Shown: positions 24,770-34,785, counted from the first letter of the stretch. The stretch is DNA of 64,000 nucleotides from Oscillospiraceae bacterium (GCA_017516065.1 JAFWDQ010000006.1:62001-126000), one strand, 5' to 3'. The notes: generated from the letters alone by a model not told the origin. Translations and numbers: made by a program.

Positions 24770-26662
24770 TTATTCTCCCGCAGGCTCCGGGGCAGGCGCG
24801 GTCTCTGCCGCACCGCCGCTGTCGACGGGAGGAGCAGGCTCCGGCGTACTGCCGCCGCTGTCAGCGGGAGGTGCGGGCTCCGGCGTGCTGCCGGTATCCG
24901 GCGGGGTCTCCGGCACGGTCACGGGCGGCGTTTCCGGCGTAGTGGTGACCGGCGGCGTGGTCTCGGGCGGCGTGGTTGTTTCCGGAGGAGTAGTGGCAGG
25001 CGGCGGCGTCGTATCGACAGGCGGTGTGGTGTTGGAAGGTGCGGAGACCGCGGCGGAGCCGCTGCCGCCCACCCGGCTGTCCGCCGGATTGACCAGGACG
25101 ACCTTATCCCGGCGCAGATACTTGTTATGGGATTCCAGGGTGCGGCTGATCAGTGAGCCGTCACCGCTGTAGACGCAGCGGTATGCGTCCACCGTACGGC
25201 CATTGTAGGGAGTGGTATCCACTACGGCGTTGCCAAGGGCCACGCCGGAGTCGGCCTTATAGACGGTGGTGGCGGAATCATAGGCGGTCTGCTGCGTTTC
25301 AATCTGCACATAGTTGTTGTTTGTCTTTGTGCCGAGGATCTTGATGTTCAGCGTGGAGCCGTTGAGGGCCGCGTCGATGCGAATGGGATACTTGGTGTCG
25401 TTGACGAACTTGAAGTCCAGAGAGCCGTAGTAGACGGTGGCGTCGGTGCCGTCGGGCAGATAGCCCACGGCGTACATATGGGGATGGCGTTCAGAGATCT
25501 TCAGATTGGCCTTCAGCGCGGCGTAGTAGATGGAGGAGGACACCTGGCAGATGCCGCCGCCCACCTCCTGGACGGTCTTGCCGCCGCTGTAGGCGGGAGC
25601 GGGCAGATACCCGGCGGCGGTGGTGCGGGAGCCCACGACGCCGTTATAGGAGAACTCCTCGCCGGGATTGAGGATGGTGCCGTTGACGCTGGCGGCGGCC
25701 CGCCGGATATTGGACAGGCGGTTGGAACTGCCGGAGGCGGTACAGGTGCAGCTGCCCAGCAGGTCCTTGAACAGGTCCGCGGAGAGATCGGCCGTGGTGA
25801 CTGCAGGCTTCGTCAGGGTGAGGGGATAGGTAGTGGACTCGCCCTCGGCCAGCGGCTCGAAGGCGGCCTCGGCGCCCTCCGCGTTCAGGGACACGCCGGT
25901 GACGTCGGCGTAGAATTCTCCGGAGGAGGCGTCATAGCGCGCATCCTGAGCCGCCACATAGACGGATTCGGCAACGGCCTCGAAGTCCGGATCATCCGGC
26001 TTTGCCGTAATCACGACGGCCTCGACGGGTGCGTAGTTGCGGCTTTCCAGGGCATCGACGATCAGCGCCATGGTGGCGTCCCGATCCAGAGCCCGACCGG
26101 ATATGCCGCGGGTCATGACCAGATTGCCCTTGTTGTCCGGTGTGAAGGTGTGATCCACCATGCTCTGGGCCAGAAGACTGTCCGCTGTGTCCATGGCGCT
26201 GTCCAGGTAGCCCGGGTTGCCGATGCGGAACTCCGCATCATAGGAGTGGGATCCGTGGAACATGCGGTCCATGCCGGATTTGAGCCAACCGCGATGGCCG
26301 CGCTCATAGGCCTCGTCCACAGCCGCCTGAAAATCAGGACCCGCCTGGGCTTCGTTGACAGAGAGATACAGCGGCTCCTCCGACTCCACCTCAAGAGGGA
26401 GAACGGCGTCGACGGTGTCGGGGGTCACGGTTTCCTCCAGCCGCGCCACGGCTTCCTCTTTCGTCAGGCCGCTGACGGATACGCCGCAGATCTGCGTGCC
26501 CCGGACGATGGTGTCATTATGGGCCGCCTTGACGCAGGAGGCGCAGGTCACGACGGCAAGGACCACAACGACGCCGGCGACGATGCCGCCGATCTTCTTC
26601 GGGGTCGACTTCGATTTCGGTTTTTCGATAGCGCGCTTCGGCGCCGGGGAATTCTTTTTCAT
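24770..26662 (-). CDS. VanW-family cell-envelope protein with Pro-rich tail
   Basis: 630 residues. Basic cytoplasmic N-terminus, one membrane helix (about 25-45), a region with peptidoglycan-binding YoaR-like repeats (QICGVSVSGLTKEEAVARLEETV), and a VanW domain from about 320 to 435 with GTILNPGEEFSYN, GGGICQVSSSIYYAAL and SLDFKFVNDTKYPIRI. A G5-like segment follows. The C-terminus (about 545-630) is almost all Pro, Thr, Glu and Val in PETTPP-type repeats and probably spans the wall. VanW proteins are common in Firmicutes envelopes; their biochemical role is unknown. It lies about 90 bases downstream of the pseudo-P-type ATPase gene, same direction. Confidence 0.88.
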   Translation of the reverse strand: MKKNSPAPKRAIEKPKSKSTPKKIGGIVAGVVVVLAVVTCASCVKAAHNDTIVRGTQICGVSVSGLTKEEAVARLEETVTPDTVDAVLPLEVESEEPLYLSVNEAQAGPDFQAAVDEAYERGHRGWLKSGMDRMFHGSHSYDAEFRIGNPGYLDSAMDTADSLLAQSMVDHTFTPDNKGNLVMTRGISGRALDRDATMALIVDALESRNYAPVEAVVITAKPDDPDFEAVAESVYVAAQDARYDASSGEFYADVTGVSLNAEGAEAAFEPLAEGESTTYPLTLTKPAVTTADLSADLFKDLLGSCTCTASGSSNRLSNIRRAAASVNGTILNPGEEFSYNGVVGSRTTAAGYLPAPAYSGGKTVQEVGGGICQVSSSIYYAALKANLKISERHPHMYAVGYLPDGTDATVYYGSLDFKFVNDTKYPIRIDAALNGSTLNIKILGTKTNNNYVQIETQQTAYDSATTVYKADSGVALGNAVVDTTPYNGRTVDAYRCVYSGDGSLISRTLESHNKYLRRDKVVLVNPADSRVGGSGSAAVSAPSNTTPPVDTTPPPATTPPETTTPPETTPPVTTTPETPPVTVPETPPDTGSTPEPAPPADSGGSTPEPAPPVDSGGAAETAPAPEPAGE

Positions 26663-26750
26663 TTGCCCCTTTTCCTTTCCAGCGGCCCCGGAGGACCGCG
26701 TGATGAGAAATTTCTATTTATCTATTTATATGTGGGCTGGAATATGCCCG

Positions 26751-29156
26751 TCAGATTCGGTTGACCCACCGGGAGATGAGCAGCGTGGGGATCAGCCACA
26801 ACAGAAGAAAGACCAGCACGTTGCCGGGAGACATGGATTGATAGGCGTAGGAACAGGCCATGTAGAAGGTGAAGAACAATCCGATCAGCGAGCCTGCCAG
26901 AGCCACGAAAGTGGACAGCAGCGTCGTGACACGCAGACGGCTTGCCCCGATCACAGCGGCGGCGTAAGGAGCCAGACCGGTACGGCACAGCACCGCGAGG
27001 ATCAGGTTGTCATGGGTGTCGTCCTCGCCCTCCAGCTCCAGCCGCCGCTGAATAGAGGGATAGTCCAGCCGGCGGGAGGAGACGTGGAAGATCCGGGCGA
27101 TCCGTGCCGGAGTCAGCGTAAGGTTCAGCGTTGCCAGCAGCGGCCGGATCCGACTGTGGACCAGAGCGTGCAGGGAACTGCGGACGCTGGAGGTGACGCC
27201 GTAGCTGAGGGCAAAGATACCGGCCAGCTCCTGATCGAAAGCGACAAAAACCGCGCCGTGGACCCGAAGACCCTGAGGCAGCAGGACACCCATCCGCTCC
27301 ATAAAGGCGGCGGAGCCCACCAGCATCTTCTGGTTCCGGACGACCGCCTCCACGCCGCCCTCGCCGACGTGTTCCAGATAATCCACCCGTCGGTAGAGGT
27401 AACCCTGGCTGGAGATCAGGTCATAGAAGCATTTATCCAAATTACTGCCTGTAGCCCGAATGACGCTGGCAGTGTAGGAGATGACCTGGTTGATGGGGAA
27501 GTCGCCGAAGATCTTGATGCCGTTCATGGAGATGGTGCTGGCGGGGAACAGGTCGTCGTCTACCAGAACGGCGGAGGATACGCCCCGGGTGCACATGGCG
27601 CCGGGCCATCCGGCAATGGCGGCGCCCAGGGGCGCCAGACGCCGGGTCAGATTCCGATAGGGAAGGGCAAAGCACAGCAGCCCGGAGAAGGAGGTGCAGG
27701 AGGCCAGCAGTACCGTAAAGTCCCACAGGAAATACTGGGGTGCGCCCCGGCCCAGTGAGGCGATGAGGGCCAGCAGGAAGGAGGCCAGCAGAAGCAGCGG
27801 CGCCATACGGTCGAAGACGATGGAAGAGGCATCAGGCGCCATCATTTGGGCCGTAAAGCCCTTCAGGGTCCCGGGATGCCGGCGGAAAGCAGGGCGCGCA
27901 TTCCACATCGACGGGTCGGCGGAGACGATGTCCACCTCCTTGGCGGCGGCGGCGCAGCGGCAGGTGAGCCGCCGGGCCTGCCTGTCCTTCAGAATGCCCC
28001 GCATGGCGCAGAACAGTCCCACGGTGGGGACAACGCAGAAGCATGGCATATCGCCGCGGTCCAGACCGGCCAGCACCGAAATGCCGTCAAGCAGACTTAA
28101 AATACAGGTGATCGCCACGAGAGTGTCGATCCCGATGTTGAGCCGGAAAATCTTCTTCAGGCCCTGTCCGACGATGTCATGGCCCGCCAGAATGGCCAGG
28201 AAGCCCAATACCAGCTGGACGGTCATCCCCACCGGGGCACTGGCAGAGAGAGGACCTGTCATGGAGGGGACATAATGGTTGAGCAGCAGCGGGATACAGA
28301 GCAGGATGGCCAGCAGCAGTACAAGCCAGCTGCGGGAGTTGAGACTGGAGATCCCCATGGCGAACTGCCGCTCCAGAGACTTCGGCGGCTGCTCCTCAAT
28401 GGGTTCCGGCGCCGCACGGCGGCGGAAGCGGAGAACCTGCTCGTCCTCCTCCGACACATCCTCGTCGGAGTCATCGTCCTGAAATGCGCTCTCATACATG
28501 CGGTCAGCGTAGTCCTGCATGCGGCGGAAGACGCCCTTGACGGACAGGGGCGGCGGAAACTCCTCCTCTTCCTCGGTGATCTCCGGCTCCTTGTCATCCT
28601 CCGCTTCCGCCTGCTCCGGATCGGTCTCCTCCTGGTGAAGGGGCCGGCGTTTGCGCAGGATCATTTCCGGGTCGAGCTCCTCGTCGTCCTCGTCTTCTTC
28701 GCCCTCCAAATCCTCTGCACCGTCGACTTCCGGGGCCTTGCCGGTGTCGTCTTCGGCAGCGGGGGCCTCGTCTTCCCCGGACAGCGCCCCATCCTCGGGA
28801 GCTGCCGTTTCATCGGAGACCGTTTCAAAGGGGATTGTATCCTCCTCGTCGTCAAAGCCTTCGTCGGGGAGCGCTGCATCCCCGGTGTCAGGCGCTGCGG
28901 AATCCTCAGCATCGGGGCTTTCCGCGTCAGAGGTCTCGGAATCCGAAACACTGTGATCGTCGTTATCGGCGTACGCCTCATCCTCATGATAGCGGTCCGC
29001 CTCATGGGTGACGGAATCGTTCTGAACATGCTTCGCAGCCGGTACCTCTTCAGGAACCGGCTGATCCTCGGACAGAGGAGCTCCATATTCGGTGAGAACG
29101 TCGTCCTGGACGGCGTCCTCGGGCTCACCGCTTCGGGTGCGTTCTTCGTCCGTCAT
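26751..29156 (-). CDS. P-type-ATPase-like membrane protein lacking catalytic motifs
   Basis: 801 residues. Residues 1-200 are strongly acidic and low-complexity. Membrane helices lie at about 277-300, 308-325, 343-365, 370-388, 450-468, 478-500, 745-770 and 778-795, an arrangement close to heavy-metal P-type ATPases. The soluble region aligns by eye with the P and N domains: GVEAVVRNQKMLVGSAAFME resembles the N-domain nucleotide region, and VFVAFDQELAGIFAL with its following helix resembles the P-domain hinge. However, the DKTGT phosphorylation loop is replaced by VDDDLFPAS (532-540) and the TGDN motif by LATLN. It is therefore probably a non-pumping relative. Its ATG overlaps the rlmB stop by four bases. 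Confidence 0.7.
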   Translation of the reverse strand: MTDEERTRSGEPEDAVQDDVLTEYGAPLSEDQPVPEEVPAAKHVQNDSVTHEADRYHEDEAYADNDDHSVSDSETSDAESPDAEDSAAPDTGDAALPDEGFDDEEDTIPFETVSDETAAPEDGALSGEDEAPAAEDDTGKAPEVDGAEDLEGEEDEDDEELDPEMILRKRRPLHQEETDPEQAEAEDDKEPEITEEEEEFPPPLSVKGVFRRMQDYADRMYESAFQDDDSDEDVSEEDEQVLRFRRRAAPEPIEEQPPKSLERQFAMGISSLNSRSWLVLLLAILLCIPLLLNHYVPSMTGPLSASAPVGMTVQLVLGFLAILAGHDIVGQGLKKIFRLNIGIDTLVAITCILSLLDGISVLAGLDRGDMPCFCVVPTVGLFCAMRGILKDRQARRLTCRCAAAAKEVDIVSADPSMWNARPAFRRHPGTLKGFTAQMMAPDASSIVFDRMAPLLLLASFLLALIASLGRGAPQYFLWDFTVLLASCTSFSGLLCFALPYRNLTRRLAPLGAAIAGWPGAMCTRGVSSAVLVDDDLFPASTISMNGIKIFGDFPINQVISYTASVIRATGSNLDKCFYDLISSQGYLYRRVDYLEHVGEGGVEAVVRNQKMLVGSAAFMERMGVLLPQGLRVHGAVFVAFDQELAGIFALSYGVTSSVRSSLHALVHSRIRPLLATLNLTLTPARIARIFHVSSRRLDYPSIQRRLELEGEDDTHDNLILAVLCRTGLAPYAAAVIGASRLRVTTLLSTFVALAGSLIGLFFTFYMACSYAYQSMSPGNVLVFLLLWLIPTLLISRWVNRI

Positions 29157-29986
29157 AGATTCCGTCCATTTTCTGATAGGGTACGCTGCCGCACGACCTC
29201 ATAGAGCAGTACGGCAGCTGCGGCGGATGCGTTAAGGGAATTGATCTTTCCCCGCATGGGGATGCGGATGAGAAAGTCGCAGCAGGATGCGACAAGACGG
29301 CCCATACCGGCGCCCTCGCTGCCGATAACGATAGCGGCGGGGCCGGTGAGGTCGGTCTCATAGAGGGAAGCGGCGCCGTCCACGGCCGCGCCGTAGATCC
29401 AGATCCCCTGTTCCTTCAGCTCCCGCAGCAGAGCGGGGAGGTTGGGGACCCGGGCCACCGGCAGGTGGGACACCGCGCCGGCGGAGGTCTTCCCGACGAT
29501 GGCGGTAAGACCGGCGCTGCGGCGTTTGGGGATGATGACGCCATGGGCGCCGGCGCACTCGGCGGTGCGGATGATAGCGCCCAGATTGTGGGGATCGGAG
29601 ATCTCGTCACAGACCACCAGCAGAGGGGGCTCGCCCCGGTCCGCGGCCGCGGCCAGGATCTGTTCCACGCTGGCATATTCCCGCAGGGCGGTCACGGCGA
29701 TGACGCCCTGATGGGCATGGGTACGGCTCATGGCATCCAGCTTCCGCCGGTCGGCCTCGGTAACGACGATGCCGCTGTCCCGGGCGGTGGAGGCAATGAA
29801 GCGCAGCGTGGCGTCCGTATCGCCCCGGGCCAGATAGAGCTTGTCGATGGCCGTACCGGCACGGATAGCCTCCAGTACGGCGTTGCGGCCTTCGATGATG
29901 TTGTCAGCCTCCGCATCCGGAGCGGCGGTCCGCCTGGGACGGGTCGTCTTTCCGCCGGTGTGCGGGATCTGCCGTGGATCCGCCAT
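29153..29986 (-). CDS. rlmB: RlmB-type 23S rRNA 2'-O-methyltransferase (SpoU family)
   Basis: 277 residues from the ATG at 29986, with CAGGAGGT upstream. An N-terminal substrate-binding domain (IIEGRNAVLEAI) leads to a SPOUT methyltransferase domain with motif 1 (SDPHNLGAIIRTAECAGAHGVI region), motif 2 (IVIGSEGAGM) and motif 3 (IPMRGKINSLNASAAAAVLLYE), which form the trefoil knot binding SAM. The family methylates a 23S rRNA guanosine (G2251 in E. coli). Its leader contains a mutually exclusive hairpin pair ending in a terminator. The pseudo-ATPase gene follows with a four-base overlap. Confidence 0.9.
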   Translation of the reverse strand: MADPRQIPHTGGKTTRPRRTAAPDAEADNIIEGRNAVLEAIRAGTAIDKLYLARGDTDATLRFIASTARDSGIVVTEADRRKLDAMSRTHAHQGVIAVTALREYASVEQILAAAADRGEPPLLVVCDEISDPHNLGAIIRTAECAGAHGVIIPKRRSAGLTAIVGKTSAGAVSHLPVARVPNLPALLRELKEQGIWIYGAAVDGAASLYETDLTGPAAIVIGSEGAGMGRLVASCCDFLIRIPMRGKINSLNASAAAAVLLYEVVRQRTLSENGRNL

Positions 29987-30000
29987 GGAGAGACCTCCTG

Positions 30001-30063
30001 AAAAAAATAATACTTTACCAGAGGCGGTGGCCCGTCTCAGGTAAAGTATATCCGTTTTACCTG
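30001..30063 (-). promoter_or_regulatory. Candidate transcription attenuator in the rlmB leader
   Basis: On the minus strand, segment 1 CAGGTAAA (30063-30056) can pair with segment 2 TTTACCTG (30045-30038), while segment 2 as ATACTTTACC can pair with segment 3 GGTAAAGTAT (30019-30010). The second stem is followed at once by ATTATTTTTTT, making an intrinsic terminator abutting the ribosome site. The two stems exclude each other, the usual attenuator layout. The signal sensed is unknown. Confidence 0.6.
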
Positions 30064-30147
30064 CTATCGTCAATCCCGCAAGGGGACAGAAACCGGGGTT
30101 TTCCGCATATTTTCCACAGAATTTAGCGGTAGGCTCCGGCAGAAGTA

Positions 30148-30741
30148 CTAATTGTATAGCCGGATCACGGCGGAGACCTTCCCCAGGATGGAAGCGCCTG
30201 TACCGTCGATGGGCTCATATTCGGGATTATCCGGCAAAAGCCAGACCGCGCCGTTTTTCAGCTGCAGGCGCTTGACTGTGGCCTCGTCCTCCAGAAGAGC
30301 CACGACGATCTCGCCGTTGGAGGCAGTTGCCTGACTGTGGACCACCACCAGATCCCCGGGCAGGATCCCGGCCCCAAGCATGGACTCGCCCCGGACCCGC
30401 AGGGCAAAGTATTCGCCGGTCCTGCCGCCGGTATCAAAGGGGATATAGTCCTCGATATACTCCTCGGCGAGGATCGGGGAACCGGCGGCAACATTGCCCA
30501 GTACGGGGATGCGGTCAGAGGGCGGCGCCTCCTGCCGGGCGGGAACGGAGATGGCCCGGGTCTTTCCTCCGGTGCGGACAATGAGCCCCTTTTTTTCCAG
30601 GGAGTTTAAGTGAAAGTGAACGGTGGAGGGGGACTTCAGGTCTACGGCGGCGCAGATTTCCCGTACCGAAGGAGGATACCCCCACTGATCCAGAAAAGAG
30701 AGAATATACTGATAGATCTCCTGCTGCTTGTCGGAAGCCAT
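30148..30741 (-). CDS. lexA: LexA, SOS repressor
   Basis: 197 residues. An N-terminal winged helix (YPPSVREICAAVDLKSPSTVHFHL) is followed by the S24 autopeptidase domain. The self-cleavage Ala-Gly bond is at 86-87 (NVAAGSP), and the catalytic dyad is Ser120 (RGESMLGAG) and Lys157 (EDEATVKRL). It represses DNA-damage genes until RecA-stimulated cleavage. Two matching boxes overlap its own promoter. Confidence 0.95.
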   Translation of the reverse strand: MASDKQQEIYQYILSFLDQWGYPPSVREICAAVDLKSPSTVHFHLNSLEKKGLIVRTGGKTRAISVPARQEAPPSDRIPVLGNVAAGSPILAEEYIEDYIPFDTGGRTGEYFALRVRGESMLGAGILPGDLVVVHSQATASNGEIVVALLEDEATVKRLQLKNGAVWLLPDNPEYEPIDGTGASILGKVSAVIRLYN

Positions 30742-30791
30742 GACAACGTGCCCCTTTCACTTTTTTCGGCATCAATCGCCCTGTTTGCCCC

Positions 30792-30831
30792 ATTATAAAA
30801 CAAATGTTCGCGAAATGCAAACATTTGTTTT
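30792..30831 (-). promoter_or_regulatory. lexA promoter with two LexA boxes
   Basis: Minus-strand TTGCAT (30820-30815), 17-base spacer, TATAAT (30797-30792). The region is a 19-bp inverted repeat with a 5-base centre. It contains AACAAATGTTCG and CAAACATTTGTTT, which match the Firmicutes SOS box CGAACATTTGTTT on either strand. Confidence 0.85.
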
Positions 30832-30869
30832 ATAAAAATCAAAAAATTTTCTGTTTTTGACAGGGGCGA

Positions 30870-31517
30870 TTAAAACAGAGTACCGGGCTGCAGCATGGTA
30901 ATGTTCCGACCGCTGGAGTGGAGAACGCCCTCCTGGTTCAGCTTCCGGATCTCCCGCATCATGGAACTGCGGTCCACGCAGAGGTAGTCTGCCAGCTTGG
31001 TGAGGGTGATGGGCAGCTCAAAATGATCCGAGTTTGTCTGGCTCTCCATATGTGCGAAGTAGGCCAGCAGCTTTTGCCGCAGGGTGCGGCGGCTGAGGAT
31101 ATTGATGTGCAGAGTCAGCAGCTGCGTCTTGTGGGCCACCATCTCGAATAGATTGCTGACAAGCTGGGAATGATGGGCACAGGCCTGATGGCAGCGTTTG
31201 ATGATATGGTTGTAGCTGATGAACATGACTGAGCAGTTGGTATCCGCCTGGACGATATACTCGAGCCCGTCAATGGGCATGGCAAACATCTCGCCGAACA
31301 CGTCGTGGGGGTTGAAGCTCTCCAGCAGGTTGCATTTGCCGTCCTCATCGATGCACATCAGGTGAGCGCGGCCCTCCTCGATAAGGCCCATCTTGTCCAG
31401 GTGGTCGGAGTAGGTCATGATCTGTTCCCCGGCGTGAAAGGTCTTGTAGACAGGGGAGAAGCACTTGAGCATACACTCCAGGTCCTCGTCGCTGATCCCT
31501 TTAAAAATCGGTTCCAT
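30870..31517 (-). CDS. Crp/Fnr-family regulator
   Basis: 215 residues from the ATG at 31517, which has GAGGAG ten bases upstream; the ATG at 31535 has no site. A cyclic-nucleotide-binding-like barrel (KTFHAGEQIMTYSDHLDKMGLIEEG, NPHDVFGEMFAM) precedes a long dimer helix and a Crp-type winged helix (LTKLADYLCVDRSSMMREIRKL). Cysteines are present in the barrel (near 17, 20, 57 and 64) but not in the N-terminal Fnr iron-sulfur arrangement. Effector unknown. It lies between lexA and the divergent desulfoferrodoxin gene, so control of oxygen-defence genes is plausible. Confidence 0.85.
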   Translation of the reverse strand: MEPIFKGISDEDLECMLKCFSPVYKTFHAGEQIMTYSDHLDKMGLIEEGRAHLMCIDEDGKCNLLESFNPHDVFGEMFAMPIDGLEYIVQADTNCSVMFISYNHIIKRCHQACAHHSQLVSNLFEMVAHKTQLLTLHINILSRRTLRQKLLAYFAHMESQTNSDHFELPITLTKLADYLCVDRSSMMREIRKLNQEGVLHSSGRNITMLQPGTLF

Positions 31518-31552
31518 AATCGTAAAACTCCTCATCGGCTGTTCTTGTTCCC

Positions 31553-31581
31553 ATCATACCTGTTTTTTTTGCGAATAGCAA
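31553..31581 (-). promoter_or_regulatory. SigA promoter for the Crp/Fnr gene
   Basis: Minus-strand TTGCTA (31581-31576), 17-base spacer, TATGAT (31558-31553), 36 bases before the start codon. Confidence 0.65.
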
Positions 31582-31640
31582 GTATTTTAGTGGTATTTGC
31601 AACAGAAAAAAACGCAGACAGGTCGTATCATGAATTCAAA

Positions 31641-31672
31641 CTGGGGTAACTATATATACAGTATAGCCCCAG
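31641..31672. promoter_or_regulatory. Inverted repeat upstream of desulfoferrodoxin
   Basis: CTGGGG-TAACT and AGTAT-AGCCCCAG pair around an ATATATA centre with a small bulge. Located 40-70 bases before the dfx start; could be an operator or a hairpin in the leader. Confidence 0.35.
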
Positions 31673-31713
31673 AAGATTACAATAATAAAATTATGTAAAC
31701 AGGAGGACCTATC

Positions 31714-32088
31714 ATGGACGTGAAATTCTATATCTGTGAGCGCTGCAAGAACATCATCACCTATCTCAATCAGAGCGCTGTGCCCGTCATGTGCTGCGGT
31801 CAGAAGATGGAAGAACTGGTGCCCGGCACCACTGACGCCGCCCAGGAGAAGCACGTGCCCGTCATCTCCCAGGAGGGCAGCGTTGTCACCGTGTCCGTGG
31901 GCAGCGTGGCGCATCCGATGATGGAGGCCCATTACATCCAGTGGATCGTTCTGCAGACGAAGCAGGGCGTGCAGCGCAAGATGCTCACCCCTGACAGCGA
32001 GCCCAAGGCCGTTTTTGCCCTCTGCGAAGGCGACGAGGTCGAGGCCGCCTATGCCTACTGTAATCTGCACAGCCTCTGGAAGGCATAA
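31714..32088 (+). CDS. dfx: Desulfoferrodoxin (superoxide reductase)
   Basis: 124 residues, typical for two-iron desulfoferrodoxin. The N-terminal rubredoxin-like centre uses Cys8, Cys11, Cys27 and Cys28 (CERC, CCG). The superoxide-reducing centre uses His47 (EKHVP), His67 and His73 (AHPMMEAH), Cys116 and His119 (CNLH). It reduces superoxide to hydrogen peroxide without forming oxygen, which suits an anaerobe. Rubrerythrin, which removes peroxide, follows on the same strand. AGGAGG precedes the ATG. Confidence 0.95.
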   Translation: MDVKFYICERCKNIITYLNQSAVPVMCCGQKMEELVPGTTDAAQEKHVPVISQEGSVVTVSVGSVAHPMMEAHYIQWIVLQTKQGVQRKMLTPDSEPKAVFALCEGDEVEAAYAYCNLHSLWKA

Positions 32089-32270
32089 CATCCCCGCCTG
32101 ACGTCACGAAAGTGAGGACCTGACGCAGGGAGCTTTTTCCCCTTTGACGAGATTCGTTTGCCGCATCGGGGCGACGTGGTCAGAATGCGCCGTAACGGGA
32201 TCAGAATAAGCAGAAGAAATGCTGACATGAGAGACGGCGGCAGAAATTAAACGGAACAGAGGTGCGTATA

Positions 32271-32804
32271 ATGGAATTATTCGGCAGTAAGACGGAAGAG
32301 AACCTGTGGACCGCGTTTGCAGGCGAGTCCCAGGCTCGGAACAAATACTCCTATTTTGCAAAGGTAGCCCGGAAAGAGGGTTACGAGCAGATCGCCGCCA
32401 TCTTTGAGGAGACGGCGGGCAACGAGATGGCCCATGCCAAGATCTGGTTCAAGGAGCTGGAGGGCATCGGCACGACCCGTGAAAACCTCCAGGCGGCGGC
32501 GGAGGGCGAGCACGACGAGTGGACGTCCATGTACAAGCAGTTCGCTGAAGAGGCCCGGGAGGAGGGATTCCTTCGTCTGGCCTCTCTGTTTGAGGACGTG
32601 GCTCAGATCGAGAAGGAGCATGAGAAGCGCTATCTGAAGCTCCTGAGCAATCTGGACAAGGACATCGTCTTCAAGGCAGGGGAGAACATCGTGTGGGTCT
32701 GCCGCAACTGCGGCCACATCCACATCGGCAAGGAGGCCCCGGACGTCTGTCAGGTCTGCGGACATCCCAAGGCCTACTTCGAGCGCAAGGCGGAGAATTT
32801 CTGA
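32271..32804 (+). CDS. rbr: Rubrerythrin
   Basis: 177 residues from the ATG at 32271 (AGAGGTG upstream; GTG at 32262 is an alternative). A ferritin-like diiron domain (ENLWTAFAGESQARNKY, EETAGNEMAHAK, EKEHEKRY) is followed by a C-terminal rubredoxin domain (CRNCG and CQVCG). It reduces hydrogen peroxide, completing detoxification started by desulfoferrodoxin. The 180-base gap before it has no clear terminator or promoter. Confidence 0.95.
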   Translation: MELFGSKTEENLWTAFAGESQARNKYSYFAKVARKEGYEQIAAIFEETAGNEMAHAKIWFKELEGIGTTRENLQAAAEGEHDEWTSMYKQFAEEAREEGFLRLASLFEDVAQIEKEHEKRYLKLLSNLDKDIVFKAGENIVWVCRNCGHIHIGKEAPDVCQVCGHPKAYFERKAENF

Positions 32805-32833
32805 TTGATAGCATCCGTCTGAAAAACAAGGGA

Positions 32834-32865
32834 AAAAGGGCACCGCCGGACGGCGGTGCCCTTTT
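32834..32865. terminator. Bidirectional terminator between rubrerythrin and gdhA
   Basis: AAAAGGGCACCGCC, a GGAC loop and the full complement ending in TTTT. Confidence 0.9.
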
Positions 32866-32919
32866 ACTGTTTTCATAGCCTTGCCGGGTTTGCGGCGAAG
32901 CGGTTTGACGGGAAGACTC

Positions 32920-34290
<1,371 letters not shown>

Positions 34291-34297
34291 TCATGCT

Positions 34298-34327
34298 ATT
34301 ATAGCGCTAAATTTCTGAAAATTACAA
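34298..34327 (-). promoter_or_regulatory. gdhA promoter
   Basis: Minus-strand TTGTAA (34327-34322), 18-base spacer, TATAAT (34303-34298). Confidence 0.7.
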
Positions 34328-34729
34328 GAGAAAAATAAAATAATTTCAGCAAAAATTTTAAGGATGTGAATGTCTATTTTGACGAAAAGCATCATTGAAT
34401 ATCCGGATATATTCAACGATTATGCTCAATGTGTTTTCGACCGACGGACAAAGGTGCGGCGGAGGCGGAATGGATATGCGCCGGTATTTTCAATGGTATG
34501 AACGGTGGATAAGTTAGTGGAAAATGTGTAAAACTCCGTTCATTGCAAAGAATCAGCGGTTTGGCTGATGTTTACCACAGGGTGGGTATTATATTCATTT
34601 TCATGTAGAGGAAACAGCGGAAACGCGGCCTGTCAGAGCAGGGCCGGGGGCGTGTTTTTCTGTTGAAGACAAAAGGACCGGAATCATAAATCGGAGAATA
34701 CTTTTCAGGTGCGGCCCTGTTTTTCATTG
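34328..34729. other. 400-bp intergenic region without a supported gene
   Basis: AT-richer than the surroundings. It contains a palindrome TTGAATAT-CCGG-ATATATTCAA (34395-34416) and a hairpin with T5 near 34633-34661 that could terminate a plus-strand RNA. A motif near 34504-34522 shares 18 of 19 bases with 24665-24683 in the other unexplained intergenic region. No ORF is convincing. Confidence 0.4.
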
Positions 34730-34785
34730 GAAAAAAGACCCGCAGTCGCGGCTTCGGAGCTTCCGAAGGCGCGGCAGCGGGTCTT
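34730..34785 (-). terminator. Terminator for cvpA
   Basis: AAGACCCGC/GCGGGTCTT enclose a second stem (GGCTTCGGA/TCCGAAGGC); the minus strand ends in T6. Confidence 0.85.

Noticed and set aside
31685..31699. PerR-like box before desulfoferrodoxin
   Set aside because: Three or more mismatches to the palindromic consensus in an AT-rich stretch.
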